Source: Butyrivibrio sp. (GTDB taxonomy: Bacteria; Bacillota; Clostridia; Lachnospirales; Lachnospiraceae). From it: a stretch of DNA of 64,000 bases. This document shows, piece after piece, positions 34,296 to 42,696 of this stretch; position 1 is the stretch's first letter; each line of letters starts with the position of its first letter. The DNA lies in NCBI GenBank assembly GCA_024690485.1, contig JAILPB010000021.1, positions 1 through 64,000 on the forward strand. Reading direction: 5' to 3'. Below the pieces are notes generated by a model that saw only the letters and a program-made list of their open reading frames with translations, was not told the DNA's origin and did not search any database. Both the position numbers and the translations under genes were made by a program.

Positions 34296-35369
34296 ATGTC
34301 GAAAAAAATTTTGTTAGTTGATGATTCTGCACTTATGAGAACCGTCCTTAGTGATATTATAAACTCAGATTCAAGATTTCAGGTTGTAGAAAAGGCTAAA
34401 GACGGCGTTGAGGCACTTGAGTTATTGAAAAAGAATACATATGATGCTGTTATTTTGGATGTTAACATGCCTCGTATGGACGGAATTACGTTACTCAAGG
34501 AAATCAACAATAATAAGATCAGAGCAAAGGTAATGATGTGTAGTACCGATACCAAGGAAGGAGCAAAGGTTACACTGGATGCCCTTGAACTTGGAGCTCT
34601 GGATTTTATTCATAAACCGGATCGTGCCTCGGATTGCCGCGGCGATGATTTTTCCACTACTCTGACTAGAACGCTTGCAGCTGTATGCGAATCTAAAGCT
34701 CCTGCAAGTATAAAGACTCCTTCAATCGATGAGATTAAAGCCTCTCGTAAGATAGTGGATGTTGTCGCTAAGCATGCTGACAAGGTTACAGGTAATCGTA
34801 TTGTTGCGATTGCTTCATCTACGGGTGGGCCTCGTGCGCTTCAGGCGGTAATTCCAAAACTTCCCAAAAATCTTAAAACACCGGTTGTACTGGTGCAGCA
34901 TATGCCGGAAGGCTTCACAGCTTCTCTTGCAGAAAGACTCGATTCTCTCTCTGAGATAAGCGTAAAGGAAGCAGCTGAGGGAGACGTCCTTCAAGCCGGA
35001 TGTGTTTATATAGCCAAAGGCGGAAAGCATATGCATGTAATAACTTCCGGTGGAAAGCACACTATTCACTACGTAGACGGACCAACTAGAGAAGGAGTTC
35101 GTCCTTGTGCGAACTTCATGTACGAATCCCTAATTGATTCCGACTATGACTCAATCTGTTGCGTGGTTTTAACAGGTATGGGTGCGGATGGTACGGAAGG
35201 TATAAAAAATCTGAAATCTAAAAAGAAGGTACATGTCATAGGACAGGATGCAGACAGCTGCACCGTTTATGGCATGCCTAAGGCATTGGCAACAGCTGGT
35301 CTGGTTGATCAAGTCGTTACACTTGATGACGTGGCCCAGGAAATAATAATGAACGTTGGCGTTAAGTAA
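34296..35369 (+). CDS. cheB: Chemotaxis methylesterase CheB
   Basis: CheB removes methyl groups from chemoreceptors and deamidates them. The receiver domain has the acidic pair Asp9-Asp10 and phosphorylation site Asp55; after a linker the esterase domain shows the nucleophile Ser175 in SSTGGPRAL, the His in VQHMPEGFT and the Asp in GMGADGTEG. Length (357) is normal. The partner methyltransferase cheR is not in the window. It starts directly at the stop of the PilZ gene. Confidence 0.96.
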   Translation: MSKKILLVDDSALMRTVLSDIINSDSRFQVVEKAKDGVEALELLKKNTYDAVILDVNMPRMDGITLLKEINNNKIRAKVMMCSTDTKEGAKVTLDALELGALDFIHKPDRASDCRGDDFSTTLTRTLAAVCESKAPASIKTPSIDEIKASRKIVDVVAKHADKVTGNRIVAIASSTGGPRALQAVIPKLPKNLKTPVVLVQHMPEGFTASLAERLDSLSEISVKEAAEGDVLQAGCVYIAKGGKHMHVITSGGKHTIHYVDGPTREGVRPCANFMYESLIDSDYDSICCVVLTGMGADGTEGIKNLKSKKKVHVIGQDADSCTVYGMPKALATAGLVDQVVTLDDVAQEIIMNVGVK

Positions 35370-35400
35370 TACCCTCTGACTTAGATTTCATACATAATAA

Positions 35401-35447
35401 CCCTTTACTTAACCCGAAGCGTTCGGTTTTCTTATGGAGGTAAAGGG
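35401..35447 (+). promoter_or_regulatory. Hairpin masking the cheA ribosome binding site
   Basis: CCCTTTACTT (35401-35410) can pair with AGGTAAAGGG (35438-35447), ten pairs including one wobble, covering the cheA Shine-Dalgarno (GGAGG at 35436-35440). Inside it CCGAA (35414-35418) pairs with TTCGG (35422-35426) and is followed by TTTTCTT, which could alternatively act as a weak terminator. It occupies the 81-base cheB-cheA gap. Confidence 0.5.
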
Positions 35448-35450
35448 ATT

Positions 35451-37622
35451 ATGGATGTTTCTCAGTATCTAGGCGTCTTTCTCGACGAAGCAAAGGAGCA
35501 TCTGCAAACACTGAATGATAGTATCATGCAGCTTGAGCAGGATCCGGAGAACGAGGATTGTATCAACGAGATATTTCGTTCAGCTCATTCTATGAAAGGT
35601 ATGGCTGGTACCATGGGATACAAGAACATGCAGAACTTGACCCATGATATGGAAGATGTCTTCTCTGACGTGCGTAACGGCACATTGAAGATCGACTCCA
35701 GTATGATCGATACTCTGTTCCAGTGTTTGGATGCAATTCAGGCTTATGTAGACAACATTACTGAGTCTCAGGATGAAGGAACAGAAGAAAATGCAAATTT
35801 GATTAAAGCTCTGGCTGATATCCGTGCGGGAGCAGGCGGTGGTGGCGCAGCAGCTGCACCGGCAGCACCTGCAGCAGAAGCAGCACCGGCTCCGGAAGCA
35901 GCGCCCGCAGAAGCAGCACCTGCACCTGCGGCAGCACCTGCAGCAGCGCCGGCGCCTGATGCTGATGCAACCAAAGACTTTAAGGCTATTAAGCTCGACC
36001 CTGAAGAGAAGAGCAGTCTTGAAGATGCTAAGGCAGGCGGCAAGAAACTGTACGGATTAAATGTTAAGATACAGGATTCCTGTATTCTTAAAGCAGCGAG
36101 AGCATTTCTTGTATTTAAGGGTATTGAAGAGATCGGTGAGATCGTCAAATCTGAGCCTTCAACCCAGGATATTGAGGATGAAAAATTCGAGTTAAACTTT
36201 AGCCTTATCATTTCTACAGATGAAGAGGATAAGGAAAAGGTTAAAGAGATAGTTAAGAGTGTTTCTGAAATTGAAGACTGTGAGATCGGTGACTACGATC
36301 CTGCAGCAGCAAGAAGCACAGAGGAAGAAGTTGCACCTGCAGCAGCTCCTGCACCAGCACCCGCAGCAGCACCTGCAGCTACTACAGCACCTGCAGCAGC
36401 TCCGGCAGCTAAACCTGCACCAGCACCTGCAAAGGATGCAGGCGGCAAGAAGCCTGTTGGTAAGCCTGTTGTTAACAGAACAGTTCGTGTAGATATTGAG
36501 AAGCTGGATGTCTTAATGAACCTGGTAAGTGAGCTTATCATTGCTAAGAACTCCCTTATTTCAGCAGCTAATTCTGCAGGAATTGTTAGCGGATCAGTAA
36601 ATGAGCAGATTGAATACCTTGAGAGTGTAACTACCAACCTTCATGAATCAGTCATGAAAGTTCGAATGGTTCCTATTGAAAGTGTATTACAGAAGTTCCC
36701 GAGAATGATCCGTGACCTTAATAAACAGCTCGGCAAGACCATGGAACTGACCATGACCGGTGAAGATACTGAAATGGATAGAACTGTTGTAGACGAGATC
36801 GGTGATCCTTTGATGCACCTATTACGTAACAGTGCTGACCATGGTATCGAATCAGCTGAGATTCGTGCAGAGAGAGGAAAGACAGAGGAAGGACACATTT
36901 TCCTGCATGCATTCCAGGACGGTAACAGCGTTGTTATCGAGGTTGGTGATGATGGTAATGGTATTGATGCTGAGATCGTTAAGAACAAGGCTATTGAGAA
37001 GGGTATCGTAACAGCTGATGAAGCTGAGACACTTACAGAACAGCAGTGTGTAGATTTCCTTTTCCATCCCGGATTCTCTACTGCTAAGAAGGTAACTGAA
37101 GTATCAGGTCGAGGCGTTGGTCTTGACGTTGTTAAGTCCAAGATCGAATCACTGTCCGGTGAAGTTAGTGTTAAGACCAAGCTTGGTGAAGGAAGTACAT
37201 GGCAGATCAGACTTCCTCTTACACTGGCTATTATCCAGGCACTTATGGTTGTAGTAGGAAATGAAAAATACGCAATTCCGCTTGATTCTATTCAGAGTAT
37301 CGAGGATGTAGCACCTACTGATATTAAGACAGTCGAAAATAAGGAGGTTATTAATCTTAGAGGAAGTGTAACTCCTATCATTCGCGTTAGCAGAGCCCTT
37401 GATGCAGAGAGTTCAAAGAAAGAAGACGAAGATCTTGTTGTAGTTATAACTCGTAAGGGAGATCAGCAGTTTGGTCTTGTTATTGACGAGCTTATGGGTC
37501 AGCAGGAAATCGTTATCAAGCCTCTGGGAAGATATATGAGTAAGTGCCGCATGATTAGTGGCGCAACAATTCTCGGTGATGGCGAAATAGCTCTGATTCT
37601 TGATACAAATCAATTGGCATGA
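35451..37622 (+). CDS. cheA: Chemotaxis histidine kinase CheA
   Basis: CheA phosphorylates CheY and CheB in the receptor array. Domains in order: P1 phosphotransfer (1-105, His46 in RSAHSMKG), Ala/Pro linker (about 125-170), P2-type CheY/CheB-binding domain (about 175-285), a second Ala/Pro linker (about 290-340), then P3 dimerisation, P4 kinase (NSADHGIE, GDDGNGID, GRGVGLDVVKS) and P5 CheW-like regulatory domain to the end at 723. The two low-complexity linkers are both about 45 residues. GGAGG stands before the ATG but can be paired in the leader hairpin. Confidence 0.97.
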   Translation: MDVSQYLGVFLDEAKEHLQTLNDSIMQLEQDPENEDCINEIFRSAHSMKGMAGTMGYKNMQNLTHDMEDVFSDVRNGTLKIDSSMIDTLFQCLDAIQAYVDNITESQDEGTEENANLIKALADIRAGAGGGGAAAAPAAPAAEAAPAPEAAPAEAAPAPAAAPAAAPAPDADATKDFKAIKLDPEEKSSLEDAKAGGKKLYGLNVKIQDSCILKAARAFLVFKGIEEIGEIVKSEPSTQDIEDEKFELNFSLIISTDEEDKEKVKEIVKSVSEIEDCEIGDYDPAAARSTEEEVAPAAAPAPAPAAAPAATTAPAAAPAAKPAPAPAKDAGGKKPVGKPVVNRTVRVDIEKLDVLMNLVSELIIAKNSLISAANSAGIVSGSVNEQIEYLESVTTNLHESVMKVRMVPIESVLQKFPRMIRDLNKQLGKTMELTMTGEDTEMDRTVVDEIGDPLMHLLRNSADHGIESAEIRAERGKTEEGHIFLHAFQDGNSVVIEVGDDGNGIDAEIVKNKAIEKGIVTADEAETLTEQQCVDFLFHPGFSTAKKVTEVSGRGVGLDVVKSKIESLSGEVSVKTKLGEGSTWQIRLPLTLAIIQALMVVVGNEKYAIPLDSIQSIEDVAPTDIKTVENKEVINLRGSVTPIIRVSRALDAESSKKEDEDLVVVITRKGDQQFGLVIDELMGQQEIVIKPLGRYMSKCRMISGATILGDGEIALILDTNQLA

Positions 37623-37646
37623 TTGAAGAAAGGATGAGACGACGTT

Positions 37647-38129
37647 ATGAATGAATTAAGAGATACACAAGATCTCGGCGAACTGGTCCAGTATATCATC
37701 ATCAGACTTGGCGACGAGCAGTATGGAATAGATATTAAGTACATTGATAACATTGTACGTATGCAGCAGATCACAAGAGTTCCTCAGGTAGCTCATTATC
37801 TGAAGGGCGTTATCAACATCCGTGGTGTCATTGTTCCTGTTATGAGTCTTAGACTTAAGATGGAAATGGATGCTGATGAGATCACAGATAAGAGTAGAAT
37901 CATCATCTTAAAGGCTGAGGAAGATACACTTATCGGTATCATCGTTGATCAGGTAAATCAGGTACTTACTCTTGGAAGTAAGAGTATTGAAAAAGTTACT
38001 TATTCAGCTGATAAGGGCGGAAAGAAGCTCAACAGCTACATAAGTGGAGTAGGTAAGTATGAAGGAGGCCTTGTATCTATTCTTGATCTTGGCATGGTAG
38101 AGATGGAAGAAGATAAGGCGAAGGCATAA
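37647..38129 (+). CDS. cheW: Chemotaxis coupling protein CheW
   Basis: CheW links chemoreceptors to CheA. The 160-residue protein has the CheW fold signatures QYIIIRLGDEQYGIDI near the N terminus, VINIRGVIVPVMSL and the closing LDLG segment. GGATGAGACGACGTT precedes the ATG. It lies 24 bases behind cheA. Confidence 0.96.
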   Translation: MNELRDTQDLGELVQYIIIRLGDEQYGIDIKYIDNIVRMQQITRVPQVAHYLKGVINIRGVIVPVMSLRLKMEMDADEITDKSRIIILKAEEDTLIGIIVDQVNQVLTLGSKSIEKVTYSADKGGKKLNSYISGVGKYEGGLVSILDLGMVEMEEDKAKA

Positions 38130-38141
38130 GGAGGTATTTAT

Positions 38142-38777
38142 TTGGGCGAGATGAGTTTGGACAATCTGTCCAGTCAATATTTTGACGTATTAAAAGAATT
38201 AGGAAATATTGGTGCAGGTAATGCGACTACAGCTCTTGCACAAATGCTTAATAAGAAGGTAGATATGTCTGTTCCCCAGGTAAAACTCCTTGATTTTAAG
38301 GATGTTGGAGACCTTATGGGCGGCGCTGAGCAGATAATGACAGGTATTTATCTGAGCGTTGAGGGTGATATCAACGGAAGTATCATGTTCCTTCTACCCA
38401 TGAAATCAGCAAGACACATTGTTGACCTTCTAATGGGACAGACCGGAAAAAGTGAAGAAGAGGGCTTTGATGAGACTGAGTTATCAGCCATTAAGGAAGT
38501 AGGTAATATTATTACCGGTTCATATCTGAACTCCCTTTCAATGATAACCAATCTGAAACTCCTTCCGTCAGTACCTTTTATTGCTATCGATATGGCAGGT
38601 GCAATCCTTTCTGTTCCTGCAATCGAGTTCGGCATGATGGGTGATAAGATCCTTCTTATCGAGACAAGCTTTTTTGATACGGAAACCCTGAGTGGATACT
38701 TTATTCTTTTACCTGATGTGGAAGGTTACGGTAAGATTCTGTCATCGCTTGGAATGGGCGATATGACCACGAGCTAA
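38142..38777 (+). CDS. cheC: CheY-P phosphatase CheC
   Basis: The 211-residue protein has two CheC phosphatase motifs of the form D/S-x3-E-x2-N: DVLKELGN near residue 13 and SAIKEVGN near 116. CheC dephosphorylates CheY-P and is activated by CheD. The start is TTG, seven bases behind AAGGAGG, inside the junction with cheW; the downstream ATG would lack a spaced ribosome binding site. CheC and CheD are adjacent as usual. Confidence 0.95.
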   Translation: MGEMSLDNLSSQYFDVLKELGNIGAGNATTALAQMLNKKVDMSVPQVKLLDFKDVGDLMGGAEQIMTGIYLSVEGDINGSIMFLLPMKSARHIVDLLMGQTGKSEEEGFDETELSAIKEVGNIITGSYLNSLSMITNLKLLPSVPFIAIDMAGAILSVPAIEFGMMGDKILLIETSFFDTETLSGYFILLPDVEGYGKILSSLGMGDMTTS

Positions 38778-38790
38778 AGGAGCACAGTGA

Positions 38791-39276
38791 ATGAGCCAGA
38801 TAATCAAGGTTGGTATGGCCGATTTGAATATTTGCGTCAGCCCTGATGGCATCACGACACTGGGCCTTGGTTCCTGTGTCGGAATTGCACTCAGAGACCC
38901 GGTTACAAAAATCGGTGGCTTGGCGCATGTCATGCTTCCGGATTCCAAGGAGATAAAGAATAATTCCAACATTCCAAAGTTTGCTGATACCGGAATTGAA
39001 GAGCTCGTTAAGCAGGTTGTGGCGAAGGGAGCAAATAGGAGCAGGCTTGTGGCAAAGATTGCAGGTGGTGCTCAGATGTTTGCTTTCAGTTCAGGAAACG
39101 CAACCATGCGTGTTGGCGAGAGAAATGTCGCTGCGTCGCTTAAAAAACTAAAGGAGCTCAATATACCGGTTTTAGCTCAGGATACGGGCGATTCGTATGG
39201 ACGAACAGTTATTTTCTATCCGGAGAATGGTGATTTCGTTATAAGGGCTGTAGGTAGACCGGAAAAAACAATATGA
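38791..39276 (+). CDS. cheD: Chemoreceptor glutamine deamidase CheD
   Basis: CheD deamidates receptor glutamines and binds CheC. The catalytic triad is visible: Cys29 in LGLGSCVG, His46 in GGLAHVMLP and Thr23. At 161 residues the length is typical. AAAGGAG lies before the ATG. Its stop overlaps the next ATG (ATGA), coupling it to the unknown membrane protein that follows. Confidence 0.95.
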   Translation: MSQIIKVGMADLNICVSPDGITTLGLGSCVGIALRDPVTKIGGLAHVMLPDSKEIKNNSNIPKFADTGIEELVKQVVAKGANRSRLVAKIAGGAQMFAFSSGNATMRVGERNVAASLKKLKELNIPVLAQDTGDSYGRTVIFYPENGDFVIRAVGRPEKTI

Positions 39277-39767
39277 GTAAAGAAGACGAAGAAATCGTTG
39301 AAGAAAATTTAGAAGAAGAAAAAAAGAGCAAAAAGAAAAAGAAGGAAGTAAAGAAGAACTACGAGATCATAGTAGAGGCTCCAAAGACCAAGCTGATAGC
39401 AGCTATCGTTATGCTCTCAGGAGGATTGATTGTTGCAGTAATTACAGCAATTCAGGGGTATGAAACCACTCTGTGGCTCAAGACTCTTATCTTTGCTTTG
39501 GTGATTTTTCTTATTGCCGGACTTTTGCTTGAGTGGATGGTAACGCATTTTGTCAACATGAATCAGGCAAGGGACGATGCGATTGCCGCTCAAGAAGAGG
39601 CTATTGCTGCCAGAGAGGCAGATGAACTTGCTGCACAGGAAGCTGCGGCAGCTGCTGCAGAAGCGGAGGCTGCACTTCTTGCTGAGCAGGAGAGTGAAGA
39701 TAACGACAATGTACTGCAAGGGGAATATGACCCCTTCGGGGAAAGCGACGAATTTGATGATCTTTGA
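39273..39767 (+). CDS. Unknown two-helix membrane protein between cheD and sigD
   Basis: I do not recognise a family. The 164 residues form a highly charged start (Glu-rich then a Lys block, 1-38), two membrane helices (about 41-60 and 68-90) with a very short outside loop, an Ala/Glu-rich stretch likely to be a coiled coil (97-140), and an acidic end. It overlaps cheD by four bases and lies 28 bases before sigD, so it belongs to the motility operon. Its shape recalls scaffolding or membrane-tether proteins; nothing enzymatic is visible. Confidence 0.75.
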   Translation: MSKEDEEIVEENLEEEKKSKKKKKEVKKNYEIIVEAPKTKLIAAIVMLSGGLIVAVITAIQGYETTLWLKTLIFALVIFLIAGLLLEWMVTHFVNMNQARDDAIAAQEEAIAAREADELAAQEAAAAAAEAEAALLAEQESEDNDNVLQGEYDPFGESDEFDDL

Positions 39768-39795
39768 TCATAATTCGTGACAGGGACTTATTAGC

Positions 39796-40569
39796 ATGGA
39801 TGAAGCGGGAAAGAATAAGCTTTGGAGCGAATACCAAAAGTGTAAAACACCTGAGCTTAGAGAAAAACTTATTTTAGAGTATGCCCCGCTGGTTAAGCTT
39901 GTGGCGGGCAGACTCTCCATGTATTTAGGTTTTAATGTGGAATACGATGATCTGGTAGGGTATGGCATTTTTGGACTCATTGATGCCATTGATAAGTTTG
40001 ACCTTATGAAGGATGTCAAGTTTGAAACCTATGCCAGTGTCAGAATCAGAGGCGCGATCCTTGATCAGATAAGGAAGATGGACTGGATTCCCAGGACTAT
40101 CAGACAAAAGCAAAAGAAGATCGAGTCTGCTATTCATGACATTGAGAGGGAAAGCGGACATCCTGCAAGTGATTCTGAGATTGCCACAAAACTGGGTATT
40201 ACTGAAGATGAATACCTTAACTGGCAAAATCAGATGAAGGTCACAGGCGTCGTATCCTTAAACGAGTTTATGGAGCAGGGAAGCGATGTACCTGAGGATA
40301 CCAATAATCTGGCATCCAGCTTTGAAAAGCCCGAGGAGGCTATTGAAAAAGAAGAGCTTAAGAAGATGCTTGCAGAGAGTCTTGAGCTTTTAACAGACAA
40401 AGAGAAGAAGGTTATTCTTTTGTATTATTATGAGGAGCTAACACTTAAAGAAATCAGTAATGTTCTTGAGGTATCAGAATCAAGAGTCTCTCAGCTCCAC
40501 ACCAGAGCCCTTCAGAAAATGAGAGAAAAGCTCGGAAAATATATGGGAATACTTACTGATTTGCATTAA
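39796..40569 (+). CDS. fliA: Flagellar sigma factor sigma-28 (FliA/SigD)
   Basis: The 257-residue protein is the sigma factor for late flagellar genes. Region 2 (YDDLVGYGIFGLIDAIDKFD, KFETYASVRIRGAILDQIRKMDW), region 3 (RTIRQKQKKIESAI) and region 4 with the helix-turn-helix (LTLKEISNVLEVSESRVSQLH) are all present; the VRIRGAILDxLR segment is specific to the FliA/SigD/WhiG group. No flgM-like anti-sigma gene is seen in the window. A possible target promoter is at 42192-42222. Confidence 0.96.
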   Translation: MDEAGKNKLWSEYQKCKTPELREKLILEYAPLVKLVAGRLSMYLGFNVEYDDLVGYGIFGLIDAIDKFDLMKDVKFETYASVRIRGAILDQIRKMDWIPRTIRQKQKKIESAIHDIERESGHPASDSEIATKLGITEDEYLNWQNQMKVTGVVSLNEFMEQGSDVPEDTNNLASSFEKPEEAIEKEELKKMLAESLELLTDKEKKVILLYYYEELTLKEISNVLEVSESRVSQLHTRALQKMREKLGKYMGILTDLH

Positions 40570-40594
40570 GACAAAACTAAAAGGGGATGACAAT

Positions 40595-42178
40595 ATGAAT
40601 GGTTATTTCCAACTTGTTATTTCGCCTAATTCGACCGGTATTAAGGTTTTTGCGCCTACGGATGGCGGAGATAAACTTAAGTATGATGATGTAAAAGAGT
40701 ATCTGGACGATCGCTCCATAAGATTTACACCTGCTGTTTTGAACGACGCATTAACAGAAGGCTCTGGAAAGCTGGTAATTTTAAATGACGATACGGCTTT
40801 TCCTGAAAGAGAAAGCTATAGGCTTACAATAACCAGAGACAAAATGGAGGCTATCGCTTATTTCTATGCTCCTTCTGAAGGTGCAGAGCTTATGACTGCG
40901 AAGGAATTTATTGAAGATCTGGCATACAGAAATATTACTTCAGGAATAAATACGGAAGCCATACAGAATTTCTTTACTCACAGGGATTATTGCAAAGACA
41001 TAACAATTGCAAAGGGAAGAAAAGTCAGAGAAGGATGCGATGCCAAGATTGAGTATTCCTTCAAGACTAACCTTAGAGCAAAGCCAACCATGCGTGAAGA
41101 TGGAAGTGTGGACTATTTTAACTTAAATATTATTAACCATGTAAAAAAAGGTGATCAGCTGGCGGTTCTTATTCCGGAGGATCCCGGAGACCCCGGTGAA
41201 AATATCTATGGTGATATTTTAAAACCCCATGGAGTAAAGACAAAGAAACTGGTGGCCGGAAAGAATACAAAGCTCTCCGAGGATGGGCTTGTTCTTTCTG
41301 CTGAGGCAGACGGACATGTCACATTAAAAGACGGAAAAGTTACTGTTAGTAACGTTATACAGTTTGAAAATGTTGATGTTTCAACAGGAAACATTGATTA
41401 TGACGGAAGCGTTGAAGTTAAGGGAACTGTTGCTTCAGGCTTTTCCATTAAAGCCGGTGCCAATATTATCGTAAAAGGAATAGTAGAAGGTGCTTCTCTT
41501 ACAGCAGGAAGTGATATTATCCTTGAAAAAGGCATAAACGGCATGACCAAGGGCGATGTAAAGGCCGGTGGAAATATCATTACCAAATTTATCGAAAATG
41601 CAAAAGTAACTGCCAAGGGAAGTATCAACGCAGACTGCATCATGCATTCTACAGTTGCTGCCGGAACTGAGATCACCGTTAGTGGTAAGAAGGGATTTAT
41701 TGTCGGCGGGAAAGTTACAGCTACAGATAAGATAACTGCCAAGATTCTTGGAAGTGAGATGGGTGCCAATACTGTAGTAGAAGTTGGCGCTGATCCCAAT
41801 ATGAAGGTAAGGATAAAAGAGCTTGTTAAGGCAAAGGACGAGGCTGAAAAGAAGCTTGAAAATATAAAGCCTACAGTTGAAGCCATAACAAAGCGCTTAA
41901 AGAGCGGAGCAAAGCTTACACCTGATCAGACAAGGCAGGCTCAGCAGCTTATTACTATGAATAAGGTCCTTACTTCCCAGATAGAGAAGAACACCTCTGA
42001 GCTTGAGGAACTTCAGCAAAAACTTGCTGATTCAAAGGATTCTTATGTTGTTGTTGAGGGTACGGCATATCCGGGCCTTACGATTCAGATTGGTGATCAG
42101 GTTACTACACTTAAATCTGCGTCTCAGTATTGCAGATTTGAGCTTAGGGATGGCTATGTAAAGAGTGGACCGATTTGA
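40595..42178 (+). CDS. FapA family protein (DUF342)
   Basis: The 527-residue protein has the FapA/DUF342 architecture: an N-terminal region, a central beta-helix-like polymer-forming domain with Gly/Val/Ile repeats (about 230-400, e.g. VKGTVASGFSIKAGANIIVKG), and a long coiled coil (about 405-490). Genes of this family commonly follow sigD in Firmicute motility operons; in Vibrio FapA has been linked to membrane and motility regulation. Molecular function remains unclear. AAAGGGG lies upstream. Confidence 0.88.
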   Translation: MNGYFQLVISPNSTGIKVFAPTDGGDKLKYDDVKEYLDDRSIRFTPAVLNDALTEGSGKLVILNDDTAFPERESYRLTITRDKMEAIAYFYAPSEGAELMTAKEFIEDLAYRNITSGINTEAIQNFFTHRDYCKDITIAKGRKVREGCDAKIEYSFKTNLRAKPTMREDGSVDYFNLNIINHVKKGDQLAVLIPEDPGDPGENIYGDILKPHGVKTKKLVAGKNTKLSEDGLVLSAEADGHVTLKDGKVTVSNVIQFENVDVSTGNIDYDGSVEVKGTVASGFSIKAGANIIVKGIVEGASLTAGSDIILEKGINGMTKGDVKAGGNIITKFIENAKVTAKGSINADCIMHSTVAAGTEITVSGKKGFIVGGKVTATDKITAKILGSEMGANTVVEVGADPNMKVRIKELVKAKDEAEKKLENIKPTVEAITKRLKSGAKLTPDQTRQAQQLITMNKVLTSQIEKNTSELEELQQKLADSKDSYVVVEGTAYPGLTIQIGDQVTTLKSASQYCRFELRDGYVKSGPI

Positions 42179-42191
42179 TTTGAAACAGTGG

Positions 42192-42222
42192 TATACAATT
42201 TATTTGTTTTAGCCGATATAAT
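42192..42222 (+). promoter_or_regulatory. Candidate sigma-28 promoter (overlapping a TATAAT)
   Basis: GCCGATAT at 42212-42219 matches seven of eight bases of the sigma-28 -10 consensus GCCGATAA, with TATA (consensus TAAA) 16 bases upstream. TATAAT at 42217-42222 could also serve sigma-A. It lies 50 bases before a small unknown gene. Confidence 0.4.
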
Positions 42223-42271
42223 GATATGAAAAGGGGGATAGCAGGAAAGCAGGTTCAGAAGGGAGCGAGCT

Positions 42272-42628
42272 ATGTCAATAAACAGGATAGATTTTCAAGG
42301 GGCACTTGCAAGGACAAATGACTTCTCGCAAATTAAACAGAATGAAGATAACAAGGTTGTAACAGACCAGAATGCCTTCCAGACCGAGTTCAAAAAAGAA
42401 GTCGATCAGAAGGCTAATTCTGTTAACCAAAAAGAGAACGTTAACCAGAACCAGGAAAAGTTTGATGCCAAGGATAAGGGCAAAAATGAGTACCAGGGTA
42501 ATGGTGGCAAGAACAGGGGACAGCAGCATACAAAAGAAAGCATGGAAAAGCTTGCAGAAAGCATCATCGGTTCTGACGGGCGCCCTTTAGATATGCATAT
42601 TTCCTCAGGGTTTGACTTCAAAATCTGA
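42272..42628 (+). CDS. Small Asn/Gln/Lys-rich unknown protein downstream of fapA
   Basis: The 118-residue product has no recognised domain. It starts MSINRIDFQGALARTNDFSQ, continues with a low-complexity Lys/Gln/Asn/Glu-rich stretch (about 25-90) and ends in a more ordered segment GRPLDMHISSGFDFKI. No membrane helix or signal peptide is visible; much of it is probably disordered. GAAGGGAGCGAG precedes the ATG. A candidate sigma-28 promoter just upstream and the location suggest a late flagellar or export-related role, by inference only. Confidence 0.7.
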   Translation: MSINRIDFQGALARTNDFSQIKQNEDNKVVTDQNAFQTEFKKEVDQKANSVNQKENVNQNQEKFDAKDKGKNEYQGNGGKNRGQQHTKESMEKLAESIIGSDGRPLDMHISSGFDFKI

Positions 42629-42696
42629 ACAATTTATAATTACTATATAGTGTATTTCCATTGGGAGGAAGACACAAACTAGCGAGTGGGGAAATT

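Noticed and set aside
35768-36637. Ala/Ser-rich - strand frames opposite the cheA linkers
   Set aside because: Repetitive GCACCT/GCAGCA codons lack stops on both strands; the + strand CheA explains the region.
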